Part shown: piece by piece, positions 1-7,382 of the stretch
Layout of the letters: every line of letters starts with the position of its first letter
Position numbering within the stretch: the first letter of the stretch is position 1
Made by a program: the position numbers and the translations under genes
NCBI RefSeq assembly: GCF_018614775.1
Contig: NZ_JAGGOF010000020.1
Location: 1 to 44,788 of the forward strand
Length of the DNA stretch: 44,788 nt
Direction: 5' to 3'
DNA from: Pseudomonas fluorescens
Lineage (GTDB): Bacteria; Pseudomonadota; Gammaproteobacteria; Pseudomonadales; Pseudomonadaceae
Notes under the pieces: generated by a model
Told to the model about the DNA's origin: nothing
The model's database searches: none
The model's input: the letters and a program-made list of their open reading frames with translations, nothing else

Positions 1-85
1 CAGCAGAAGGCTGGCGGGCCATAAAGGCGAATTGGCGGTCGTCCATGATCGGGTCTCGTGCAGCGCAATTAAAGAGGTCATCCAT
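1..85 (-). CDS. possible 5' end of a gene cut by the window edge
   Basis: Reading leftward from an ATG at 83-85 there is an uninterrupted frame to the window edge, 28 codons, beginning MDDLFNCAARDP. A second in-frame ATG lies at 44-46. Codon choice looks plausible for this genome, but the piece is too short to identify and no strong ribosome-binding site precedes either ATG. If real, it is divergent from the first dppA gene and would share the 86-338 intergenic region with it. This is inferred from openness and codon flavour only. Confidence 0.3.
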   Translation of the reverse strand, partial: MDDLFNCAARDPIMDDRQFAFMARQPSA

Positions 86-338
86 GCCAAGGTCAGTCGG
101 CAACAAGCCAGACACGACCTTGTCCCCAGGGCGGGTGAGATGTACGTCATCCCCCGCTCCGAGAGCAGTATCAAAATAGTGGCGCGATACTAGATAGCCA
201 TTATTCCGGCGTCAATTAAATAATGATGGAAATCGGTATACCCAAACCCAGGGGTCATCCGCACTTTTAGATATTTCCTATGCCGGCGCCCCACCCGCTA
301 ATCTCCAGGAAAACCATCACCACGCCCCAAGGGATCTC
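86..338. promoter_or_regulatory. upstream region of the dpp locus
   Basis: A non-coding stretch before the first dppA gene. The part at about 170-245 is clearly richer in A and T than the rest and is the likely promoter zone. It contains an inverted repeat, CATTATT (199-205) and AATAATG (219-225), separated by 13 bases, which could be a regulator site or a weak hairpin. I see no confident -35/-10 pair. A short purine run (AAGGGA) precedes the ATG at 339. Confidence 0.35.
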
Positions 339-1940
339 ATGGACCGGACCACCTTCAAACCCCTCCTGCTCACCCTGGCCCTGATCAGCAGCGCCCCATT
401 GGCCCAGGCCGCCACCACCCTGGTCTACTGCTCCGAGGCCAGCCCCGCCGGCTTCGACCCCAGCCAATACACCAGTGGCACCGACTTCGATGCTTCGGCT
501 GAAACCGTCTTCAACCGCCTCACCCAATTCAAGCGCGGCGGCACCGAGGTCGAGCCCGGGCTGGCGCAAAGCTGGGACGTCTCCGCCGACGGCCTGGCCT
601 ACACCTTTCACCTGCGCGACGGCGTGAAATTCCACACCACCGACTACTTCACGCCCAGCCGCGACTTCAACGCCGACGACGTGTTGTTCACCTTCCAGCG
701 CCTGCTCGACCCGCAACACCCGTTCCGCCAGGCCTACCCCACCGAGTCGCCGTACTTCACCGACATGGGCCTGAACACCACGATCAAGAGCGTCGAAAAA
801 CTCGACGACCACACCGTGCGTTTCAACCTGAACAACGTTGATGCGGCCTTCGTGCAGAACCTGGCGATGAGTTTTGCGTCGGTGCAGTCCGCCGAATACG
901 CGGCCCAGTTGCTCAAGGAAGGCAAGGCCGGCGACCTCAACCAGAAGCCCGTCGGCACCGGGCCGTTCGTGTTCAAGCGCTACCAGAAGGACTCGCAGAT
1001 TCGTTACGCCGCCAACACCGCGTACTGGAAACCCGAGGACGTGAAGCTCGACAACCTGATCTTCTCCATCACCCCCGACGCTGCCGTGCGCCTGCAAAAG
1101 CTCAAGAGAAATGAATGCCAGGTCAGCGGCTATCCGCGCCCGGCCGACATCGAGGTGATGGAGCAGGATCCGAACCTGCAGGTGCTCAAGCAGCCCGGTT
1201 TCAACCTGGGTTTCCTGGCCTACAACGTGACGCACCCGCCCCTGGACCAGCTCAAGGTTCGTCAGGCGCTGGACATGGCCATCGACAAGCCGGCGATCAT
1301 CAAAGCCGTGTACCAGAGCGCCGGGCAACTGGCGCAGAACGCCTTGCCGCCGGCGCAATGGTCGTTCGACCCGAGCATCCAGGACGCCCCCCATGACGTG
1401 ACCAAGGCCAAGGCGCTGCTCAAGGAAGCCGGGGTTGCGCCGGGTACTACCATCAATTTATGGGCGATGACGGTGCAGCGCGCCTCCAACCCCAACGCGC
1501 GAATGTCGGCGCAGATGATCCAGCAGGATTGGGCCAAAATCGGGATCAAGGCCAATATCGTCAGCTATGAATGGGGCGAGTACATCAAGCGTGCGAAAAA
1601 CGGCGAACATGACGCAATGATCTACGGCTGGACCGGCGACAACGGCGACCCCGACAACTGGTTGGGCGTGTTGTACAGCTGCGCGGCGGTCAAGGGCAGC
1701 AACTACGCCAAGTGGTGCGACCCGGCCTATGACCGCCTGATCCAGCAGGCCAAGGCCTCGACCGACCGCCAGCAACGGATCGACCTGTACCGCCAGGCAC
1801 AGAAGATTCTCAAGCAACAGGTGCCGATTACACCGATCGCCAACTCGACGGTCTTTCAGCCGATAAACAGGAAAGTGGTCGACTTCAAACTCAGCCCATT
1901 TGGGCTTACACCCTTCTACGGCGTGGGTTTGACGAAGTAA
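339..1940 (+). CDS. dppA: dipeptide ABC transporter substrate-binding protein (DppA paralogue 1)
   Basis: A 533-aa periplasmic binding protein of the SBP family 5 (DppA/OppA) type, which captures di- or short peptides and delivers them to the inner-membrane DppBCDF complex. Residues 1-24 are a Sec signal peptide ending PLAQA, and the mature chain starts with the conserved stretch TLVYCSEASPAGFDPSQY shared by the paralogues in this locus. The C-terminal third carries the NGDPDNWLGVLYSC stretch typical of DppA, and the full family length is present. The ATG at 339 is chosen because the signal peptide starts right there and AAGGGA lies just upstream. It is the first of four related binding proteins, in the position of P. 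aeruginosa dppA1. Which peptides it prefers cannot be told from sequence. Confidence 0.9.
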   Translation: MDRTTFKPLLLTLALISSAPLAQAATTLVYCSEASPAGFDPSQYTSGTDFDASAETVFNRLTQFKRGGTEVEPGLAQSWDVSADGLAYTFHLRDGVKFHTTDYFTPSRDFNADDVLFTFQRLLDPQHPFRQAYPTESPYFTDMGLNTTIKSVEKLDDHTVRFNLNNVDAAFVQNLAMSFASVQSAEYAAQLLKEGKAGDLNQKPVGTGPFVFKRYQKDSQIRYAANTAYWKPEDVKLDNLIFSITPDAAVRLQKLKRNECQVSGYPRPADIEVMEQDPNLQVLKQPGFNLGFLAYNVTHPPLDQLKVRQALDMAIDKPAIIKAVYQSAGQLAQNALPPAQWSFDPSIQDAPHDVTKAKALLKEAGVAPGTTINLWAMTVQRASNPNARMSAQMIQQDWAKIGIKANIVSYEWGEYIKRAKNGEHDAMIYGWTGDNGDPDNWLGVLYSCAAVKGSNYAKWCDPAYDRLIQQAKASTDRQQRIDLYRQAQKILKQQVPITPIANSTVFQPINRKVVDFKLSPFGLTPFYGVGLTK

Positions 1941-2195
1941 CACCCGCGCCAAACCGGTGCGCCACGACCGCGTGGCGCACCGGCAAGGGGCGCAATTGGC
2001 GCCAAAAAAACGCTCGCAAACGGTCAACTGCGTCAGAAGTTATACGAATGCGACATTAAGGTACGTTCGTGCCACTGTTTCAGACCTGCGACCGCTCTGG
2101 ATCTTGCATTGGGTATGGGGCCTGCATAAGTATCCGCAGGACGACTCACGAGGTCGCCCTCAAATCCAAAAATGACAACAAATCATGAGGCCAAC

Positions 2196-3821
2196 ATGCT
2201 TAAACAAGCGGTCATTCCGTTTTTAGTCAGTGCAGGCTTACTCGCCAGCGCACCTTTCGCTCAAGCCGCGACTAACCTGGTGTTCTGCTCCGAAGGGAGC
2301 CCAGCCGGTTTTGACCCTGGTCAGTACACCACCGGAACCGACTTCGACGCCTCTGCAGAAACCATGTTCAACCGCCTGACCCAGTTCGAACGCGGCGGCA
2401 CCGCTGTGATTCCTGGCCTGGCGACCAAATGGGACATTTCCGAAGACGGCCTGACCTACACCTTCCACCTGCGTGAAGGCGTCAAGTTCCACACCACCTC
2501 CTACTTCAAGCCGAGCCGCGAATTCAACGCCGACGACGTGCTGTTCACCTTTAACCGGATGATCAACAAGGACGACCCGTTCCGTAAGGCGTACCCGACC
2601 GAATTCCCGTACTTCACCGACATGGGGATGGACACCAACATCACCCAGATCGATAAAGTCGACGACCACACCGTCAAGTTCACCCTCAAGGATGTCGACG
2701 CCGCGTTCATCCAGAACATGGCCATGAGCTTCGCCTCGATCCAGTCCGCCGAGTACGCGGCCCAGCTGCTCAAGGAAGGCAAGGCTTCGGACATCAACCA
2801 GAAGCCTGTCGGCACTGGCCCGTTCGTGTTCAAGAGCTACCAGAAAGACTCCAACATCCGCTACACCGGGAACAAGGACTACTGGAAGCCGGAAGACGTG
2901 AAGATCGACAACCTGATCTTCGCCATCACCACCGACCCGTCGGTGCGGATCCAGAAGCTGAAGAAAAACGAGTGCCAGGTCACCCTCTTCCCACGCCCCG
3001 CCGACCTCAAGGCGCTGAAGGACGACAAGGCGCTGAAGATGCCTGACCAGGCCGGCTTCAACCTCGGCTACATCGCCTACAACGTGATGGACAAGATCAA
3101 GGGCAGCAACGAGCCGAACGTGCTCGCCAACCTGAAGGTCCGCCAGGCGCTGGACATGGCGGTCAACAAGCCGCAGATCATCGACTCGGTCTACCAGGGC
3201 GCCGGCCAGCTGGCGGTCAACGCCATGCCGCCGACCCAGTGGTCCTACGACACCACCATCAAGGACGCCAAGTACGACCCTGAGAAAGCCAAGGAGCTGC
3301 TCAAGGAAGCCGGCGTCAAGGAAGGCACCAACATCACCCTGTGGGCGATGCCGGTCCAGCGTCCGTACAACCCGAACGCCAAGCTGATGGCTGAGATGCT
3401 GCAGTCCGACTGGAAGAAAATCGGCCTGAACGTCAACATCGTCAGCTACGAATGGGGCGAGTACATCAAGCGCTCCAAAGGCGGCGAGAACCAGGCGATG
3501 ATCATCGGCTGGAGCGGTGACAACGGTGACCCGGACAACTGGCTCAACGTACTGTTCGGTTGCGACTCCCTGAGTGGCAACAACTTCTCCAAATGGTGCG
3601 ACAAGAAATTCGACGGACTGGTCAAGGACGCCAAGCGCACCAGCGACCAGGCCAAGCGCACCGAACTGTACAAACAGGCGCAACACGTCCTCAAGGATGC
3701 TGTGCCAATGACACCTATCGCTCACTCGACGGTGTATCAACCCATGCGCGCCAACGTGCAGGACTTCAAGATCAGCCCATTTGGCTTGAACTCCTTCTAC
3801 GGCGTCAGCGTCAGCAAGTAA
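2196..3821 (+). CDS. dppA: dipeptide ABC transporter substrate-binding protein (DppA paralogue 2)
   Basis: A 541-aa SBP family 5 protein, closely similar to its neighbours at 339 and 4131. The start at 2196 is preferred over an in-frame ATG at 2172 because GAGG lies 5 bases upstream and the protein then begins directly with a 24-residue signal peptide ending APFAQA. The mature chain opens with TNLVFCSEGSPAGFDPGQY. Relative to the other paralogues there is a small insertion near residues 300-310 (KIKGSNEPNVLANLK in place of a shorter loop). A strong terminator-like hairpin follows at 3828-3862, so this gene can be transcribed apart from the next one. Its position corresponds to P. aeruginosa dppA2. 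Expected role: periplasmic capture of peptides for DppBCDF. Confidence 0.9.
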   Translation: MLKQAVIPFLVSAGLLASAPFAQAATNLVFCSEGSPAGFDPGQYTTGTDFDASAETMFNRLTQFERGGTAVIPGLATKWDISEDGLTYTFHLREGVKFHTTSYFKPSREFNADDVLFTFNRMINKDDPFRKAYPTEFPYFTDMGMDTNITQIDKVDDHTVKFTLKDVDAAFIQNMAMSFASIQSAEYAAQLLKEGKASDINQKPVGTGPFVFKSYQKDSNIRYTGNKDYWKPEDVKIDNLIFAITTDPSVRIQKLKKNECQVTLFPRPADLKALKDDKALKMPDQAGFNLGYIAYNVMDKIKGSNEPNVLANLKVRQALDMAVNKPQIIDSVYQGAGQLAVNAMPPTQWSYDTTIKDAKYDPEKAKELLKEAGVKEGTNITLWAMPVQRPYNPNAKLMAEMLQSDWKKIGLNVNIVSYEWGEYIKRSKGGENQAMIIGWSGDNGDPDNWLNVLFGCDSLSGNNFSKWCDKKFDGLVKDAKRTSDQAKRTELYKQAQHVLKDAVPMTPIAHSTVYQPMRANVQDFKISPFGLNSFYGVSVSK

Positions 3822-3827
3822 AGATTG

Positions 3828-3862
3828 GCAACGGCGGCGTCCCTGACGGCGCCGTTGCTTTA
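3828..3862 (+). terminator. terminator-like hairpin after dppA paralogue 2
   Basis: GCAACGGC pairs with GCCGTTGC around a short GC-rich loop, followed by TTTAT. It sits 7 bases after the dppA2 stop. The T run is short, so it may be a leaky terminator or an mRNA-stabilising hairpin. Confidence 0.6.
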
Positions 3863-4130
3863 TCTGCCGGGACCGAGACCCAGGAAATCGCCTACATCCA
3901 AAAACACTGCGTACCACAGCAGTTGGTTTAGGACGTATCGCCTTTTCCCACAAGTCTTTCAGGCATTACGCATTTACTGACTGGCCCACGGCTCCTACCG
4001 TCGGGGCCTGGTCAACTTGCTGGGCCTGCGGCATTGATTGCATCGCAATGGAATGAGCTCAGTGCTCCGGACTGTCCCCGGAAGGACACCGGTTCACTGT
4101 TAAAACACCCCGAACGAGAGAGGGAGCGTT
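3863..4130 (+). promoter_or_regulatory. intergenic region before dppA paralogue 3
   Basis: Together with the hairpin this gives a 309-base gap between two dppA genes. It contains no credible gene. In P. aeruginosa the metallopeptidase gene mdpA and the regulator gene psdR lie at this point of the locus, and nothing of either is visible here. A purine-rich ribosome-binding region (GAGAGAGGGAG) sits just before the ATG at 4131. I did not find a convincing promoter. Confidence 0.4.
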
Positions 4131-5717
4131 ATGCGCCATACCCTGGTTTTATCCGCATTGCTGGCTGCAACATCGGTGGCCCACGCCGCCGACGGCAGCC
4201 TGGTGTTCTGTTCCGAAGGCAGCCCGGCCGGTTTTGACACCGCGCAATACACCACGGCCACCGACAACGATGCCGCCGAGCCGCTGTACAACCGTCTGGC
4301 CGAGTTTGAAAAAGGCGCGACCAATGTCGTACCCGGTCTTGCAACCCACTGGGATATTTCCGAAGACGGTCTGAAGTACACCTTTCACCTGCGCGAAGGC
4401 GTGAAATTTCATACCACCGGCTACTTCACACCGACCCGGGACTTCAACGCCGACGACGTGTTGTTCACCTTCAACCGCATGCTTGATCCGCAGCACCCGT
4501 TCCGCAAGGCCTACCCCACCGAGTTCCCGTACTTCAACGGCATGAGCCTGAACAAGAACATCGCCAAGGTCGAGAAAACCGGGCCGTTGACGGTGGTGAT
4601 GACCCTCAACAGCGTGGACGCCGCGTTCATCCAGAACATCGCCATGAGCTTTGCCGCGATCCTGTCGGCCGAATACGCCGACCAACTGCTCAAGAGCGGC
4701 AAGCCGAGCGACATCAACCAGAAACCGATCGGCACCGGGCCGTTCGAGTTCAAGAGCTACCAGAAAGATTCCAACATCCGCTACGTTGCCAACAGCCAGT
4801 ACTGGGCGCCGGAGCGGGTCAAGCTGAAGAACCTGATTTTCTCCATCAACACCGATGCGTCGGTTCGGGTGCAGAAGCTCAAGGCCAACGAATGCCAGGT
4901 CACCCTGCATCCGCGCCCCGCCGACGTGCCGGCCTTGAAGAACGACCCCAAGCTGAAACTGATCGAGAAGCCCGGCTTCAACCTCGGCTACATCGCCTAC
5001 AACACCCGTCACAAGCCGTTCGACCAGGTCGAGGTGCGCCGTGCGCTGGACATGGCGGTGAACAAGCAAGGCATCCTCAATGCCGTGTACCAGGGCGCGG
5101 GGCAACTGGCGGTCAACGCCATGCCGCCGACCCAGTGGTCCTACGACGACACGATCAAGGACGCCGCCTACAACCCGGAAAAAGCCAAGGAATTGCTCAA
5201 GGCCGCCGGGGTCAAGGAAGGCACCGAAATCACTCTCTGGGCCATGCCCGTGCAGCGCCCGTACAACCCCAACGCCAAGCTGATGGCCGAGATGCTCCAG
5301 GCCGACTGGGCGAAAATCGGCCTGAAGGTCAAGATCGTCAGCTACGAATGGGGCGAGTACATCAAGCGCACCAAGAACGGTGAGCACGACATCAGCCTGA
5401 TCGGCTGGACCGGCGACAACGGTGACCCGGACAACTGGCTGGGCACGCTGTACAGCTGCGACGCCATTGGCGGCAACAACTACTCCATGTGGTGCGACCA
5501 GGATTACGACAAGCTGATCAAGCAGGCCAAGGTCGTCACCGACCGCGACCAGCGCACCGCGCTCTACAAACAGGCCCAGCAGTTGCTCAAGCAGCAAGTG
5601 CCGATCACCCCCGTTGCCCACTCGACGGTCAACCAGCCGCTGAGTGCCAAAGTCGAAGGGTTCAAGGTCAGCCCCTTCGGTCGCAACGTGTTCTCGGGCG
5701 TCAGCCTGACCCCATAA
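4131..5717 (+). CDS. dppA: dipeptide ABC transporter substrate-binding protein (DppA paralogue 3)
   Basis: A 528-aa SBP family 5 protein with a short signal peptide (residues 1-19, ending SVAHA). It keeps the family landmarks (FCSEGSPAGFD near the mature N-terminus; NGDPDNWLGTLYSCD in the C-terminal part). Compared with the paralogues at 339 and 2196 it lacks one residue in the early segment that reads DFDASAETMF there and DNDAAEPLY here, which may alter the peptide-binding pocket. The ATG at 4131 has a strong GAGGGAG ribosome-binding site 5-6 bases upstream. It lies directly before the opdP-type porin, as P. aeruginosa dppA3 does. Expected role: a distinct peptide-specificity module for DppBCDF. 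Confidence 0.9.
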   Translation: MRHTLVLSALLAATSVAHAADGSLVFCSEGSPAGFDTAQYTTATDNDAAEPLYNRLAEFEKGATNVVPGLATHWDISEDGLKYTFHLREGVKFHTTGYFTPTRDFNADDVLFTFNRMLDPQHPFRKAYPTEFPYFNGMSLNKNIAKVEKTGPLTVVMTLNSVDAAFIQNIAMSFAAILSAEYADQLLKSGKPSDINQKPIGTGPFEFKSYQKDSNIRYVANSQYWAPERVKLKNLIFSINTDASVRVQKLKANECQVTLHPRPADVPALKNDPKLKLIEKPGFNLGYIAYNTRHKPFDQVEVRRALDMAVNKQGILNAVYQGAGQLAVNAMPPTQWSYDDTIKDAAYNPEKAKELLKAAGVKEGTEITLWAMPVQRPYNPNAKLMAEMLQADWAKIGLKVKIVSYEWGEYIKRTKNGEHDISLIGWTGDNGDPDNWLGTLYSCDAIGGNNYSMWCDQDYDKLIKQAKVVTDRDQRTALYKQAQQLLKQQVPITPVAHSTVNQPLSAKVEGFKVSPFGRNVFSGVSLTP

Positions 5718-5792
5718 CCGATTAGCCATGCAGCGGGGCCCCTCCAGGGCCTCACGCAGTCGTCTTGCCTGAATTCGTCGATTCGACGCCAT

Positions 5793-5804
5793 GCAAACGT
5801 TTGC
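5793..5804. promoter_or_regulatory. perfect 12-bp palindrome GCAAACGTTTGC upstream of the porin
   Basis: The perfect palindrome GCAAACGTTTGC lies 83 bases before the porin start. An AACGTT-centred palindrome of this kind is typical of LacI-family operators, and the AAACGTTT core is shared with the FruR/Cra site at 40539-40550 of this window. Which regulator binds it is an inference; no binding is shown by sequence. Confidence 0.45.
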
Positions 5805-5886
5805 GACGCATGAAAGAGCTGTAAACCAATAGCCGTATCACCGAAAAAGACCGGCATAAATAAAGAAAGAAAAAGGAGCTTCACCC

Positions 5887-7308
5887 ATGAAACTGAGCAG
5901 CACCGCGTTACTGGCCCTGGCCATCAGCAGCGTTACCGCGACGGCTTATGCCGAACCTGCAAGTCAGACGTTCGTCCCTACCACTTTGGCTGACAGCAGC
6001 GCACAAAGCGAAGCTAAAGGTTTCATCGACGGGCAGAGCCTGGGGGGCACGACCCGCAACTGGTACGCCAACGAGCTGCGTCGCCGGAACGACCGGTTCA
6101 GCTACAAGCCAAACAGCGTGAAGAACGATCCTTCCGTGCCCCGAACGCCGATTTCCCGGCGGATCAACTGGGTGCAGGGCACCATCGTCAACTACACCTC
6201 CGGCTTCACCCAGGGCACCGTCGGGGTCAGTACAGAGGTAGCCGCCTACAACGCCATCGTGTTGGACCGTGATCGCAAGGATATTGCCGGTGGTTCGAAC
6301 CGTACCTTGGCAGACTCCAACGGCGACGCCGTGGACCAATGGAGCAAACTGGGCTTGGCCAACGTCAAGTTCCGTGTCTCGAACACCACGTTGACCGCCG
6401 GACGTCAGAACTACAGTACCCCGATTGTCGACGTAATCGGTAACCGTCCATTGCCTTCCAGCTTTGAAGGCATCAGCCTGCACAGCGAAGAATTCAACAA
6501 TCTGTCGTTCGACGTAGCCGGCTTCGACCGCGTTTCGCCACGTACCGAGCAGAGCCTGTCAAAATTCCGCACCGAGTATTCCGCTACCGGCGTGGAAACT
6601 GACAAAGTCTACCTGGCGGGTGTGAACTACCAGCCGTTCAAGAGCCTGAAAACCAGCCTGTACGGCGCCAATGTCGAAGACTTCTGGAACCAGTACTACT
6701 TCGGCGCCACCCATGAATTGGGTGATAGCCAAGTAGTCAGCCTGACCACGAGCCTGAATTACTACAAGACCGTCGATGAAGGCAAAAAGCTGATGGGGGA
6801 CATCGATAACGATACCTATTCCCTGTCGTTCGGGCTGACACACCAAGCCCACAGCCTGACGTTCTCCTATCAGGAAGTGAACGGTGACGAGTACTTCGAC
6901 TATCTGCATGAAACCAACGGCATCTACCTGGCCAACTCGCTGCTGTCGGACTTCAACAGCCCGAATGAGAAGTCGTTCCAGATCGCCTACGGCATCAACA
7001 TGGCCGAATACGGCGTACCAGGTCTGAAGTTCAATATTTACCAAGCTCGCGGTTGGGGTATCGACGGTACTCATTACAAGGGTACGGCCTACACCAACGT
7101 AGACGATCCGCGCGGTAACCTTAGCCTGATGGACGGTGAAAGCCATTACGAATACGGCGTCGGCGCATCTTATGCCGTACAGAGCGGCCCGCTCAAGGCC
7201 ACCGCGATTCGCGCTACCTACACCACCCACCGCGCCAGCGAACACCAGGCCGACGGTAACATCAACGAGTTCCGCCTGGTCACCACCATCCCGTTCAACA
7301 TTCTCTAA
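5887..7308 (+). CDS. opdP: OprD-family outer membrane porin, OpdP type
   Basis: A 473-aa outer-membrane protein with a 22-residue signal peptide (MKLSSTALLALAISSV..., cleavage after AYA). The mature part shows OprD-family hallmarks: an N-terminal segment FIDGQSLGGTTRNWY, an arginine-rich stretch, alternating beta-strand pattern and a strand-like C-terminus ending PFNIL. OprD-family porins are substrate-specific 18-strand barrels. In P. aeruginosa the family member at this position, OpdP, admits glycine-glutamate and other dipeptides, and also carbapenems. AAGGAG is placed 7-8 bases before the ATG. The gene lies between two dppA genes, which supports a role in outer-membrane entry of peptides. 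A hairpin terminator follows at 7316-7354. Confidence 0.88.
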   Translation: MKLSSTALLALAISSVTATAYAEPASQTFVPTTLADSSAQSEAKGFIDGQSLGGTTRNWYANELRRRNDRFSYKPNSVKNDPSVPRTPISRRINWVQGTIVNYTSGFTQGTVGVSTEVAAYNAIVLDRDRKDIAGGSNRTLADSNGDAVDQWSKLGLANVKFRVSNTTLTAGRQNYSTPIVDVIGNRPLPSSFEGISLHSEEFNNLSFDVAGFDRVSPRTEQSLSKFRTEYSATGVETDKVYLAGVNYQPFKSLKTSLYGANVEDFWNQYYFGATHELGDSQVVSLTTSLNYYKTVDEGKKLMGDIDNDTYSLSFGLTHQAHSLTFSYQEVNGDEYFDYLHETNGIYLANSLLSDFNSPNEKSFQIAYGINMAEYGVPGLKFNIYQARGWGIDGTHYKGTAYTNVDDPRGNLSLMDGESHYEYGVGASYAVQSGPLKATAIRATYTTHRASEHQADGNINEFRLVTTIPFNIL

Positions 7309-7315
7309 ACGCTGC

Positions 7316-7354
7316 ACCGAACGGCTGACCCACAAGGTCGGCCGTTCGGTTTTT
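7316..7354 (+). terminator. rho-independent terminator after opdP
   Basis: ACCGAACGGC pairs with GCCGTTCGGT, and the stem is followed directly by a run of T (TTTTT). It lies 8 bases after the porin stop. It would separate opdP from dppA4-dppBCDF unless read-through occurs. Confidence 0.75.
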
Positions 7355-7382
7355 GCCATTAACCGATTGCAGAGGATTGACG

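Noticed and set aside
2050..2150. Possible sigma-54 promoter before dppA paralogue 2
   Set aside because: No GG-N10-GC pair with the TGGCAC...TTGC form was found at correct spacing.
2238..3953. A 571-codon open frame on the minus strand across dppA paralogue 2
   Set aside because: It is antisense to a clear SBP gene, has a low-complexity Val/Gly/Arg-rich translation and no domain. Similar shadows occur over the other dppA genes.
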